This document shows positions 8,686-17,941 of a DNA stretch of 64,000 bases, one piece after another (positions within the stretch are counted from its first letter, which is position 1; every line of letters begins with the position of its first letter). Source of the DNA: Paenibacillus sp. FSL R5-0345. Its GTDB lineage: Bacteria > Bacillota > Bacilli > Paenibacillales > Paenibacillaceae. Below the pieces are notes generated by a model. That model had not been told where the DNA came from, made no database searches, and was given only the letters and a program-made list of their open reading frames with translations. Made by a program: the position numbers and the translations under genes. Where the stretch lies: contig NZ_CP009281.1 of assembly GCF_000758585.1 (NCBI RefSeq), positions 1,426,001 to 1,490,000 of the forward strand, in the 5' to 3' direction.

Positions 8686-8874
8686 TCATAGAAATATTAG
8701 TTGGACTACAACAACAAGAAGAAACAAGATGATTTGTACCCAGCCTAATAGATGAGAAATCTTCTTTTCTCGGGGCATAGCACTTACGGCATAAATCTTA
8801 GTATCCACAGTAAGCAGCAGGATGCCAGAGATCAGAAGTGCTGCAGCTATGTAGGTTAGCTGATGATAGATCAT
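8686..8874 (-). CDS. Small membrane protein of germination operon (CLC_0170-like)
   Basis: 62 residues with two hydrophobic helices (about 7-24 and 43-61) joined by a basic loop containing PREKK. The start ATG at 8874 lies eight bases after AGGTGG; the longest frame overlaps gerC and has no such site. It is the last gene of the gerA-gerB-gerC operon, 13 bases after gerC. It resembles the small proteins annotated as CLC_0170 family in spore formers, an attribution from memory and not verified. A role as a small accessory subunit of the receptor or inner spore membrane is inference. Confidence 0.7.
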   Translation of the reverse strand: MIYHQLTYIAAALLISGILLLTVDTKIYAVSAMPREKKISHLLGWVQIILFLLVVVVQLIFL

Positions 8875-8887
8875 ATTTAAATACCAC

Positions 8888-10114
8888 CTATTCTTCTTTA
8901 AGTCCAACTCTGTTTATATTTGAATTGACTTTTATATCTACAGTGAGATGGGAATACTGTTCTTCCCAATCCTTTTTGTTATGGACGTTAGCTTTCCAAT
9001 AGGAAGGCATATAAGCGCGTACGTATTCTCCCATACCAAAGATATCCGAATGGGCTTGTTGAGTCTCTTTAATTAGCTGATCTAATATTTGTATAACGCC
9101 TTTCTGGAAGTTGACTTCAAGTTCTTTCAGAGCTTGGCTTGAAGAAATATTGGCTTCACTGCTTATGTGTTCATCCAGAGCGGCATCTAGAAAAATATTA
9201 TAAGTTATATGGGGTTTCCCATTTTTGATTTGAGCCTTAATTCTTGTGAAACGGTCGTTAGTTTTGAGGATCACCGGACCAAACTTATCTGAATTGAATA
9301 GCACGGAATAACCTCCGGGATTAATACCCTTCATAGACATATATGCTCCGATTTCAATAGGGGTCGTTGATCCCACCATCACACCACCACTAAAGTAAGC
9401 TAGACCTTTAATCAACATATTCTCTTTTTGATGTAAAGAAACGTAAGGTAAATAACCGCTTTCGCCCCATTTGGATTCAGCAGACCAGAATACCCCCATA
9501 TAGTTAGCAGGGAACTTGCCAGAGGTTACTGCTTTCTCCATGGTGGACAGGATATACAGGGTCGGTACTCGTTGAAGTGGAGGATTTATATTCATGAATT
9601 CGGATGCCGCTCCTTCCGACACCAGCAGCCAAGTACGCCGGCGTACCTCGGGATTGCGACGTAAATAGTCATTTAAATCATGCAGATTGCTCCTCGCAAT
9701 ATCTTCACTAATGATAATGACCCGAAGATGGATGAGATAACGTGGATCTGAGATTTGCTGTTGCAAATTATTCATGGCGTCATCCAGAGAGTATCCGTAT
9801 ACTTGTATAACCCATACCGGATTTTGATTTCCTCCTCCGCTACCCTCACCCCCGCTACTTGGTCCTAACGGGACTCTTCCTGGAACCGCAATTTGAGCGG
9901 TCACGCGAATCTTATTCAGGTTAATGTTCGCGCTACTAAGATGTGTCGTTTTATCATCTTCGGTTTCGCTATTTGCCGGAACGGAGTCTATGGACAATCC
10001 GAGCACAAGGGCACGATCTTCTATTTCGAGCTGGTCCCAGCAACCCGCGAGAAATCCTGATGCTATGGAGAGTACTACTAAGAGAAAGATACGTTTGTAA
10101 ATTCCATTATTCAT
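8888..10114 (-). CDS. Ger(x)C family spore germination lipoprotein
   Basis: C subunit of a GerA-type germinant receptor, a lipoprotein on the outer face of the inner spore membrane. 408 residues with a signal peptide and lipobox FLAGC (Cys25), followed by the family hallmark WDQLEIEDRA. The rest is the three-domain GerC fold. The insert after VPLGPSSGGEGSGGG is Gly/Ser-rich. It overlaps gerB by eight bases, so translation is coupled. The order here is A-B-C, with the germinant unidentified. Confidence 0.93.
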   Translation of the reverse strand: MNNGIYKRIFLLVVLSIASGFLAGCWDQLEIEDRALVLGLSIDSVPANSETEDDKTTHLSSANINLNKIRVTAQIAVPGRVPLGPSSGGEGSGGGNQNPVWVIQVYGYSLDDAMNNLQQQISDPRYLIHLRVIIISEDIARSNLHDLNDYLRRNPEVRRRTWLLVSEGAASEFMNINPPLQRVPTLYILSTMEKAVTSGKFPANYMGVFWSAESKWGESGYLPYVSLHQKENMLIKGLAYFSGGVMVGSTTPIEIGAYMSMKGINPGGYSVLFNSDKFGPVILKTNDRFTRIKAQIKNGKPHITYNIFLDAALDEHISSEANISSSQALKELEVNFQKGVIQILDQLIKETQQAHSDIFGMGEYVRAYMPSYWKANVHNKKDWEEQYSHLTVDIKVNSNINRVGLKEE

Positions 10115-11219
10115 GAGCAGGCTCTCCTTTATGACGAATAAGAGCCATTAACCATAACAATAGAGGGTAGAAGGTCAATAAAATCAGACCGATAACCCCA
10201 GTAATAGAGGCGATCGTGTGGACTTGATAAATATCTCTGGGTATAAGTGAAAAACTGAAGATTAATGGAAGTGAAAAACTGGATAATAAGCGGTGATCTT
10301 TTATCCGCATAACCTGCTGAACTGAATATGTCGCTACGTAGTAATTCGTGAAAATTGTAGTGAATATTGACACTACCCAGACTATTATAAATAGAGCATC
10401 AAATCGTTCTAATAACCCCCCGCCAATAGAAATGGAACGGGCAGTCTCTAGAGTGGGATAGGTGAGCAGTTTGGTTTCTTGAGCTCCGAACATCCCAACA
10501 GTGATGATAATGATCATTACATAAACAAAGCCAATAATAAGAAGTGCAGCAGCACCTGCTTTAAGTACCTGATGGGGATTTTTCATTATGGGAACCATTA
10601 GCGTTAGAACAAAAGTTCCCTGATACAAGGCAGCAGAAGTAAGCATTCCCTTTGAAAAGCTTGAAAAGGTTAGGTGATTACCTGTGATGGGCAATAAGTT
10701 TAAGGCATCTACGCTTTTTAACGAAACTAAAACAATGCCGATAACGGATACTAAGATGAAAGGTAAATAAAAAACATGAACATATGTAAATTTAATAGTA
10801 TTTCTGCGTATGGATAAGGCAGCCAGGATGAGCATCAATAGAATTACCGCTTCGATAGGTGTTTTTTTAAACACAACTGTGATGCATACCTCCCCGAATT
10901 GACGCATGGTAATCCCGGCAGAGAATGCAAAAAACAATGAAATAAGAACTGAGAACATATCTGCGAGTCCTGTGCCGAGTAGCCGGCGGCTGAATATGAA
11001 CAAAGTTTCGTTCGGGAATTTGCGGCAGACAGCGGCCGTGAACCAACAGCCGAGAAAAGCTAATGGAATTCCAGAAGCTGACACCAAAGGTGCGCCGCTT
11101 CCACCAGTTTCAGACATATTACGAGGAATGCTTAATATGCCTATCCCAATAATCGTACTAACGATTACTATCACTACTTGGATTGTTGTTATCGGGCGGT
11201 TGTTGTTCATCAGGTTCAC
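10107..11219 (-). CDS. GerAB/ArcD/ProY family germination permease subunit
   Basis: B subunit of the germinant receptor, a ten-helix APC-superfamily protein thought to bind the germinant in the inner spore membrane. 370 residues, hydrophobic throughout, beginning ITTIQVVIVIVSTIIGIGIL after a short polar head. The start is uncertain: GTG at 11219 (four bases after AAGGAG) or ATG at 11210 (AGGTGA five bases upstream). Either way it overlaps the end of gerA by more than 50 bases. The C-terminus overlaps gerC. The ligand is not predictable from this subunit alone. Confidence 0.92.
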   Translation of the reverse strand: MNLMNNNRPITTIQVVIVIVSTIIGIGILSIPRNMSETGGSGAPLVSASGIPLAFLGCWFTAAVCRKFPNETLFIFSRRLLGTGLADMFSVLISLFFAFSAGITMRQFGEVCITVVFKKTPIEAVILLMLILAALSIRRNTIKFTYVHVFYLPFILVSVIGIVLVSLKSVDALNLLPITGNHLTFSSFSKGMLTSAALYQGTFVLTLMVPIMKNPHQVLKAGAAALLIIGFVYVMIIIITVGMFGAQETKLLTYPTLETARSISIGGGLLERFDALFIIVWVVSIFTTIFTNYYVATYSVQQVMRIKDHRLLSSFSLPLIFSFSLIPRDIYQVHTIASITGVIGLILLTFYPLLLWLMALIRHKGEPAHE

Positions 11220-12816
11220 CTGTCTCCTTAAAAATCTGATCTAAATACGTTGTTGGCAAATCATGAGCGAGTCGAGTAGGGTCTGGACTGTTCAAAAAGC
11301 TCGGGCGTCGTCTCATCCACCATAAGGGGACACGAATCAGACTGTCCTTCAGATCTCTCCATTTAGTAGGCACATATGGTGTCATGTAAGGAACCCCAAA
11401 GGATTCCAGAAATAATAAGTGATTCACAATTACTATGGTGCCTAACATGACGCCGTACAGACCAAAGCAGCCCGCCAGAATAATTAATGGGAATCTTAGC
11501 ATTCTGGATGAGATCGCCGCATTGTACGAAGGGGTGGCAAAAGACCCTATAGTTGTTATGGCGACAATAACCACGGTTGTCGGACTCGCCAGACCTGCTG
11601 ATACGGCTGCCTGTCCGATAACAAGGACACCTACGATAGAGAGGGCACCTCCAATCATTTGTGGTAAACGAATGGTCGCCTCACGAAGTACTTCCATGAA
11701 GACCTCCATGATCAGTACTTCTAAAACTGCTGGAAAAGGAACCCCGGCTCTCCCCCCTGAGATCGCAACAGCAAACTCCGTTGGCAAGAGCTCTGGGTTA
11801 AAGGAAATTACAGATACATACAGAGCAGGGAAGAAAAGTGAGAATATCAAGGCAATCAGCCGGATTATTCGAATAAGGCTACCGACAATAAAACGTTCCG
11901 TATAATCATCCATCGTCTGGAAGAATTGACTGAATAGGGCTGGAGCGATTAGAGAGAAGGGAGAGCCGTCTACCAGAATGACGACTCTTCCCTCTAATAA
12001 TGCTGCTGCAGATCTATCTGGTCGTTCCGTTGGTTGAACTTGTGGAAAGGGGGATAACGGATTATCCTCTATGAATTGCTCGATGTACCCTGAATCTAGG
12101 ATGCTGTCTGTGTTGATCATAGATAATCTCTTCATCACTTTTTTAACTAATGCGGGATCTACTATCCCTTCTATGTAGCACACAGCAACCTGGGAACGGG
12201 TACGTGCACCAAGCGGGGCGGTCGTAACTCGAAAATCTGGAGTTTGCAGCCGATAACGAAGCAGGGATAGATTGGCTTCCAAATTCTCAATAAATCCTTC
12301 TCGCGAACCGCGTATAATCTGCTCCGTCTGCGGCTGTTCAATACTGCGATGTTCAATTTTACGCAGATTAAAATAAAGTGCCTGGTCCATGCCTTCTACA
12401 AGCAGAACTACGCTACCTTCTAATAGAAAGGCAGGCAAGGCGTTTAAGTCCGGTGTTCGGTTCCCTTGAGTCACTTGAACGGTTGTATTCCAGATGAAAT
12501 CGGGCAGATCCTTGCGTTGCTCTGGAATTGCCGAGAGTTCGGAGGGAGCACTCATTAACGGCTTCAGGACATGCTCATGAACTTGCTCCTGATCCACTAA
12601 AGACGAAAATAACAGGATCGCTGCGTGATACATGCCATACATTCGAAAGTTACGCACAATGAGATCAGCATCTTCACCAAAGACATTACGTATGGCATTA
12701 ATGTTTTTATCTAGGTCAGAAGCCAGAGGATTCTGCGAACGCTCATTAGGGGAAGTGGGTTCTTCGTGTGCTTTTTTATGTGTAAAAGAACTAAGATTTT
12801 GTTTCCAATTTTGCAC
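11158..12816 (-). CDS. GerA family spore germination protein (receptor A subunit)
   Basis: A subunit of a GerA-type germinant receptor, 552 residues. The soluble N-terminal domain spans about 1-300. The family core follows with VEGMDQALYFNLRKIEHRSI, the conserved ILVDGSPF segment and RIIRLIALIFSLFFPALYVS opening the membrane domain of four to five helices. The Asn/Asp/Pro-rich tail is probably cytoplasmic. The start is GTG at 12816, with GAGGAA five bases upstream. It is first in a four-gene operon read away from recQ. Expression late in the forespore is expected for the family; I could not make out a convincing sigma-G promoter. Confidence 0.94.
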   Translation of the reverse strand: MQNWKQNLSSFTHKKAHEEPTSPNERSQNPLASDLDKNINAIRNVFGEDADLIVRNFRMYGMYHAAILLFSSLVDQEQVHEHVLKPLMSAPSELSAIPEQRKDLPDFIWNTTVQVTQGNRTPDLNALPAFLLEGSVVLLVEGMDQALYFNLRKIEHRSIEQPQTEQIIRGSREGFIENLEANLSLLRYRLQTPDFRVTTAPLGARTRSQVAVCYIEGIVDPALVKKVMKRLSMINTDSILDSGYIEQFIEDNPLSPFPQVQPTERPDRSAAALLEGRVVILVDGSPFSLIAPALFSQFFQTMDDYTERFIVGSLIRIIRLIALIFSLFFPALYVSVISFNPELLPTEFAVAISGGRAGVPFPAVLEVLIMEVFMEVLREATIRLPQMIGGALSIVGVLVIGQAAVSAGLASPTTVVIVAITTIGSFATPSYNAAISSRMLRFPLIILAGCFGLYGVMLGTIVIVNHLLFLESFGVPYMTPYVPTKWRDLKDSLIRVPLWWMRRRPSFLNSPDPTRLAHDLPTTYLDQIFKETGEPDEQQPPDNNNPSSDSNR

Positions 12817-12976
12817 GGTTGTTCCTCTTTCCTATAGAATGGCGATTCTTTAAGCTTGGCTCAAAAGAAGAGCTTTTATGTAAATTTTCCAAAACATGAA
12901 GTGGCAGGATGATTTCACGAGTGTTGCTCAATACACCATTGACCGCTAAACTAAAGATAGAAACGCTTAAGGGGTT

Positions 12977-14821
12977 ATGAGAGATATGAAGATGCAAGCA
13001 CCTACTATTGAACAGGCGCAGGCTGAGCTGCAGAAATATTACGGTTATCCAGATTTTCGGGATGGTCAGAAGAAGATTGTTCAGAACTTGCTGGAAGGTC
13101 GCGACACGCTGGGGATCCTCCCTACTGGAGGCGGAAAATCGATCTGTTATCAAGTTCCTGCATTGCTGCTGCCCGGACTGACATTGGTGATATCGCCATT
13201 GATCTCGCTGATGAAAGATCAGGTGGATGCTTTGACCACGGCAGGTATTCCGGCAGCCTTTATTAATAGCACGTTAAGCGGAAAAGAAGTAAATGAGCGG
13301 ATTCGTGCTGCCCGTCGCGGCGATTTGAAGCTGCTTTATGTCGCGCCCGAAAGGTTAGAGCTGGACTGGTTCCGACTGGAGATGGCTGAGCTGGCGATTT
13401 CCTGTGTGGCTGTAGATGAGGCACACTGTGTATCACAGTGGGGACATGATTTCCGCACAAGTTATTTGTCGGTATCGCCATTTGTGGACGAGTTGCCAGA
13501 ACGACCTATCTTGGCTGCATTTACAGCGACGGCGACGCCAGAGGTTATGGAGGACATGGTTCGGCTGCTTCGTCTGCGCGAGCCAGGTATTTTCATGACT
13601 GGACTCGGAAGAGATAATCTAGCCATGTCTGTGCTACGTGGAGAGAATAAGCGGGAATTCGTCATGGACTACACAGCGACGCATTCCCACCAACCGGGCA
13701 TTGTATATGCGGCTACACGCAAAGAAGTAGATGATCTATATCAAAGGCTGCAGGCTTCAGGAATAGCAGCAGGCCGCTATCACGCAGGGATGAATGATCA
13801 GGAGCGGGCAGATAGTCAGGAAGGCTTCCTCTATGATGATATCCGGGTTATGGTGGCCACGAATGCCTTTGGGATGGGGATTGATAAATCCAATGTCCGT
13901 TACGTAATTCATTACAATATGCCGAAAAATATGGAAGCTTATGTTCAAGAGGCTGGTCGTGCTGGCCGTGACGGTGAACCTAGTGAGTGTATCCTGCTCT
14001 TTAGTGCGCAGGATATTATGACACAAAAGTTCCTAATTGAGCAGAATCCGCAGGATACGGACCGCAAAGCTAACGAATATCGCAAACTTCAGCAAATGAT
14101 TGATTATTGCTATACTACCCGTTGTTTGCGGAGTGCTCAGCTGGATTATTTTGGTGAGGCACATGGAGACAAGCCATGCGGGATTTGCAGCTCATGTACA
14201 GATGAACGAGAGCTTGTAGATATGACTGTAGATGCACAGAAGATATTCTCTTGCATCCACCGTATGCGAGAGCGTTATGGAGTAGCGTTGGTGGCTTCTG
14301 TGCTTAAAGGTTCTCGCAATCAGAAGGTGATGCAGTATGGTTTTGATAAGCTGCCGACCCATGGTGCGATGTCGAGCCGGACGGAGAAGGAGATCTCGGA
14401 GAGTATCAATGTACTTATCTCTGAAGGATATCTGGCATTGTCTGAAGGACAATATCCGGTAGTACGGCTCCAGCCTTTGGCTGCTGAGGTACTGCGAGGA
14501 CAGCGTGAAGTGATGCAGCGAGTAGCGCGGCCATCACGAGCAGGTGCGGCATCCGGTACGCGAGTTCGTAGTCGCGGACATGATTTGTCACCTTCGGCGG
14601 TCAATGAGACCGTCTTCGAGCAACTTCGTCTGATTCGGCGGGAACTGGCAGGCCGAGAGCATGTGCCATCTTATATTATTTTCAATGATGCAACGCTGCG
14701 TGAGATGAGTGTGGTTTGCCCGCAGACCGAAGCGGAAATGCTGAGGGTAAAGGGTGTCGGGGAAGTGAAATACCGGAAGTATGGTAAGGCATTCCTAGAG
14801 TTTTTTCAAAATGAAATGTAG
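12977..14821 (+). CDS. recQ: ATP-dependent DNA helicase RecQ
   Basis: 3'-5' DNA helicase for recombination and replication-fork repair. 614 residues: Walker A GILPTGGGKS at 46-55, DEAH at 147-150 followed by CVSQWGHDFR (the RecQ aromatic-rich loop), and a four-Cys zinc module around 377-405 (CYTTRC ... CGICSSC). A winged-helix RQC follows, and an HRDC domain at the C-terminus ends in VKGVGEVKYRKYG. The start is ambiguous among ATG 12977, 12986 and 12992; AAGGGG is only two bases from the first. The end overlaps the longest frame of the next gene. It is divergent from the germination operon. Confidence 0.95.
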   Translation: MRDMKMQAPTIEQAQAELQKYYGYPDFRDGQKKIVQNLLEGRDTLGILPTGGGKSICYQVPALLLPGLTLVISPLISLMKDQVDALTTAGIPAAFINSTLSGKEVNERIRAARRGDLKLLYVAPERLELDWFRLEMAELAISCVAVDEAHCVSQWGHDFRTSYLSVSPFVDELPERPILAAFTATATPEVMEDMVRLLRLREPGIFMTGLGRDNLAMSVLRGENKREFVMDYTATHSHQPGIVYAATRKEVDDLYQRLQASGIAAGRYHAGMNDQERADSQEGFLYDDIRVMVATNAFGMGIDKSNVRYVIHYNMPKNMEAYVQEAGRAGRDGEPSECILLFSAQDIMTQKFLIEQNPQDTDRKANEYRKLQQMIDYCYTTRCLRSAQLDYFGEAHGDKPCGICSSCTDERELVDMTVDAQKIFSCIHRMRERYGVALVASVLKGSRNQKVMQYGFDKLPTHGAMSSRTEKEISESINVLISEGYLALSEGQYPVVRLQPLAAEVLRGQREVMQRVARPSRAGAASGTRVRSRGHDLSPSAVNETVFEQLRLIRRELAGREHVPSYIIFNDATLREMSVVCPQTEAEMLRVKGVGEVKYRKYGKAFLEFFQNEM

Positions 14822-14837
14822 AAAAGGTCGTGTAGCA

Positions 14838-16745
14838 TTGAAAATCGTTCTGACCACGCTAAACGCAAAATATATCCATACCTCACTGGCGATCCGTTTG
14901 CTTAAAGCTTACAGTGAGCATGAATTTAAAGATATTCATTTGGTGGAGTACACCATTAAAGATCCCGTAATGAATATCGTGTCCGACTTGTTTCAGAAAC
15001 AGCCAGATGTGATTGGCTTCTCCTGTTATATCTGGAATATCGAAGAGACGCTTAAGCTGATCGGAATTCTTAAGCAAGTGATGCCTGAGGTTACGATTGT
15101 TCTGGGAGGGCCGGAAGTCTCTTATGAGCCGCTGCATTGGATGAAGAGAGAAGCTGGCATTGATTTCATCGTCAATGGAGATGGAGAAGAGACGTTCCAT
15201 CATCTGCTGCAGGAGCTGAGAGACGACCGGAAATTTCATTTTGTGTACGGAGCTGCTTATCGTAAGGGAGAGGAGATCATTGTAAATCCACCTCGTCCCA
15301 AAAGCGATCTAAATACGCTGCCTACACCGCATCGTTTTCCAGAGGATATTCCAGATCTGAGCAAACGTATTGTTTATTTTGAGACGAGCCGTGGGTGCCC
15401 GTTTAACTGTCAATTTTGTTTATCCAGTATTGAGGTAGGCGTACGTTACTATGATATTGAACGAGTGAAGTCTGATCTCCTCTACTTAATTGAGAATGGT
15501 GCCAAAATCATTAAGTTCTTGGACCGCACCTTCAATATCAATCGTAACTATGCGATGGAAATGTTTCAATTCCTGATCGACAATCATCAAGGCTGTGTAT
15601 TCCAGTTTGAAATTACAGCAGATATCATGCGGCCAGAAGTTCTGGATTTCCTGTCCAAGAATGCGCCTCCGGGCATCTTCAGATTTGAGATTGGTGTACA
15701 GTCTACGAATGATGAGACGAACGAGCTCGTTAAACGTCGCCAGAATTTCAAGAAGCTGTCCCGTACCGTGATGAAGATTAAGGAAAGTCGCAATATCGAT
15801 CAGCATCTGGATTTGATCGCGGGGCTTCCAATGGAGGATTACACCACCTTCCGCAAAACCTTTAATGATGTATTCGTTATGGAGCCAGAAGAGCTGCAGC
15901 TTGGATTCCTCAAAATGCTTCGGGGGACAGGCCTGCGCGCCCAAGCGGCAAAATATGAGTATACGTATATGGAACATGCCCCTTACGAAATTCTTAGCAG
16001 TCATATGATGTCCTTCTCGGATATTATCCGGTTGAAGCGGCTTGAGGATGTGCTGGAGAAATACTGGAACAGCCATCGGATGGACCATACGGCCAAATAC
16101 TTGATCCGTCACGTGTTTGATTCCCCATTCGATTTCTTCCAGGAGTTCGGTGACTATTGGGAGGAGAGAGGCTGGCAAAAGATTGGGCATCAACTGGAAG
16201 ATCTCTTTATCCGTTTGCAGTCCTTCTTGATAGATCGTGGGACTCCGTCTATGGATATTATTATTGGGCTAATGAAGCTTGATTATTTCCTAGGACACAA
16301 GTATAAGCCTCGCAAAATCTGGTGGGATTTCGTGCTGGATAAGTCGGATTGGTCGAGTTACTTGAGGGATATCGCTGCTAATCCGGGTCAAATCTCTGCG
16401 CAGTTGGCAGAAGCCGGACTCAGTGAAAGAGAGCTGCAAAAATATACGGTGCTTGAAGTGCTACCGTTCTCGCTTGAAGCGGTGCTGGAATCCATCAGCG
16501 GTCTAAGGGCAGATGGGGGTTCAGAGGAAGAGGAAGCGGACAATGTTGTCGACGGGGTTGTACCTTCTTCAGAGTCGCTAATACAAGGAGGCACAGAGAG
16601 TGGTTTAGAAGAGTCTGTCCAAACCACAAGCTCGGCTGTAGCCGTAGCTGAACCTTCTTCCGTTCGAGAAGGTCGCACGCTCCTGATCGTGATGTACCAG
16701 CAGAACGAGAGCCAACGTGCTCAGTACTATACGCTGCCATTGTAA
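14838..16745 (+). CDS. B12-binding domain radical SAM protein (DUF4080)
   Basis: About 635 residues. The N-terminal cobalamin-binding-like Rossmann domain covers roughly 1-140 and includes VLGGPEVSYE. The radical SAM core has the [4Fe-4S] motif C187-PFN-C191-QF-C194 inside ETSRGCPFNCQFC. A C-terminal DUF4080-type region runs to about 560, followed by an acidic, Ser/Glu-rich low-complexity stretch before the end. I use TTG at 14838 after AAAGGT; the longest frame (14811) overlaps recQ and has no ribosome site. Substrate unknown; the family is widespread in spore formers. It is probably co-transcribed with recQ. Confidence 0.9.
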   Translation: MKIVLTTLNAKYIHTSLAIRLLKAYSEHEFKDIHLVEYTIKDPVMNIVSDLFQKQPDVIGFSCYIWNIEETLKLIGILKQVMPEVTIVLGGPEVSYEPLHWMKREAGIDFIVNGDGEETFHHLLQELRDDRKFHFVYGAAYRKGEEIIVNPPRPKSDLNTLPTPHRFPEDIPDLSKRIVYFETSRGCPFNCQFCLSSIEVGVRYYDIERVKSDLLYLIENGAKIIKFLDRTFNINRNYAMEMFQFLIDNHQGCVFQFEITADIMRPEVLDFLSKNAPPGIFRFEIGVQSTNDETNELVKRRQNFKKLSRTVMKIKESRNIDQHLDLIAGLPMEDYTTFRKTFNDVFVMEPEELQLGFLKMLRGTGLRAQAAKYEYTYMEHAPYEILSSHMMSFSDIIRLKRLEDVLEKYWNSHRMDHTAKYLIRHVFDSPFDFFQEFGDYWEERGWQKIGHQLEDLFIRLQSFLIDRGTPSMDIIIGLMKLDYFLGHKYKPRKIWWDFVLDKSDWSSYLRDIAANPGQISAQLAEAGLSERELQKYTVLEVLPFSLEAVLESISGLRADGGSEEEEADNVVDGVVPSSESLIQGGTESGLEESVQTTSSAVAVAEPSSVREGRTLLIVMYQQNESQRAQYYTLPL

Positions 16746-16768
16746 TAAGGCGGTTCAGTTTGATGGAT

Positions 16769-16797
16769 AGACCGTTCCTTTGGGGCGGTCTATTTTT
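16769..16797 (+). terminator. Terminator after recQ / radical SAM pair
   Basis: AGACCG pairs with CGGTCT around an 11-base loop, followed by ATTTTT, 24 bases after the stop at 16745. Confidence 0.8.
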
Positions 16798-16880
16798 GCG
16801 TCATTCGCAATCGTCATCTGAGTCCGAAAGCAGTGGGGGAAAGTAAGGTAGTAAGGGGTAAAGTAAGCTGCACACAACCC

Positions 16881-16924
16881 AAAACGAAAAGCAGCGATCC
16901 CCCAATAACGGGAGGACCGCTGCT
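16881..16924 (-). terminator. Terminator of the mnmL-mnmM-manA-hydrolase cluster
   Basis: On the minus strand GCAGCGGTCCTCCC pairs with GGGGGATCGCTGC around a short loop, then TTTTCGTTTT. It is 40 bases past the stop at 16964. Confidence 0.75.
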
Positions 16925-16963
16925 CTACATAAAATCCACTAGCCTCAAAACTTCGGCTTTTTC

Positions 16964-17914
16964 TTAACTTGTAGCCGTAACCTCAGAAGGGAGATGCTGG
17001 TCTAGCCAGTTAATTACATCAGCTGTAACTTGATCCCGGTTTACCTCATTTAGCATCTCGTGTCTGCCACCTGGATATAGTCGATACTCAACGTCTGCCA
17101 CTCCTCGTTTCTTATACAACTCAGCTAGACGGGGAATACCTTGGCCGGTCATCCCTACAGGATCTTTATCTCCACCAAATATATAAATGGGCTTGCTTGT
17201 ACATAATGTGCTAAGTGATTCTTCGGAATGAATCTCCCTTAGGAGGTGGAAGAAGTCACGGAAAAAACGTGTCGTACAAATGGCTCCGCAGAATGGATCG
17301 GAAATGTACTTATCAACTTCTGCAGCATCGCTGCTCAGCCAGTCATAAGCTGTTCTTACGGGAGAAAAGGCACGGTTGTAACTGCCGAATACTAAGCTAT
17401 TCATCAATACACTGCGGTGATGTTCTCCCTTTAGCTTAAGCTGTGCACTAGCCAGAGATTCGCCAAGGCGCAGCATACTGCGGGGACCATTTGTACCGCT
17501 TAGGATAAACCCTGTATAGATTTCGTTACCTTCTTCACACATCAGCTTTTGGGCCAGAAAGGAGCCCATGCTATGAGAGAAAAGAAAGATGGGCTTTCCT
17601 TCATGTTTGGAAAGTGCTTTGGCGGCTACCTGAAGCAGGTTGCGCCGCATCCAATAGAATCCGTCCTCTCCGACATCGCCGAGGAGATTGACTTGACCAG
17701 CGGTTTTACCATGTCCCCGGTGGTCATTTACATATACTGCATAACCTATTCCGGTTAATGCTTCCGCAAACCGAGCGTAACGGACAGCCGTTTCGCACAT
17801 TCCGTGAGAAATTTGCACGATACCCTTAACTGGAACATCGGATTCAGGTAACCATTCATAGACATGGATATTTACACCTATGGGATCCGTTAGGGTAAAA
17901 CTGTTTTCCTTCAT
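16964..17914 (-). CDS. Alpha/beta hydrolase, monoacylglycerol lipase-like
   Basis: Predicted serine hydrolase of 316 residues in the Hydrolase_4 (serine aminopeptidase S33/monoglyceride lipase) group. The nucleophile elbow is FSHSMGS (Ser in the GxSxG-like SHSMG), the acid is Asp in FGGDKDPVG, and the His is in GGRHEMLNE. No signal peptide, so cytoplasmic or membrane-peripheral. The start follows AGGAGG. It sits 27 bases behind manA and is the last gene before the terminator. Lysophospholipid or monoglyceride hydrolysis is the usual assignment but is not shown here. Confidence 0.88.
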   Translation of the reverse strand: MKENSFTLTDPIGVNIHVYEWLPESDVPVKGIVQISHGMCETAVRYARFAEALTGIGYAVYVNDHRGHGKTAGQVNLLGDVGEDGFYWMRRNLLQVAAKALSKHEGKPIFLFSHSMGSFLAQKLMCEEGNEIYTGFILSGTNGPRSMLRLGESLASAQLKLKGEHHRSVLMNSLVFGSYNRAFSPVRTAYDWLSSDAAEVDKYISDPFCGAICTTRFFRDFFHLLREIHSEESLSTLCTSKPIYIFGGDKDPVGMTGQGIPRLAELYKKRGVADVEYRLYPGGRHEMLNEVNRDQVTADVINWLDQHLPSEVTATS

Positions 17915-17941
17915 GGTCCATTCCTCCTAAAGGTTCTCGAC

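Noticed and set aside
12817-12976. Sigma-G promoter for the germination operon
   Set aside because: Only weak partial matches to forespore consensus boxes with poor spacing; not enough to annotate.
15486-16193. 235-residue minus-strand ORF
   Set aside because: Antisense to the radical SAM gene with no ribosome site and no family motif.
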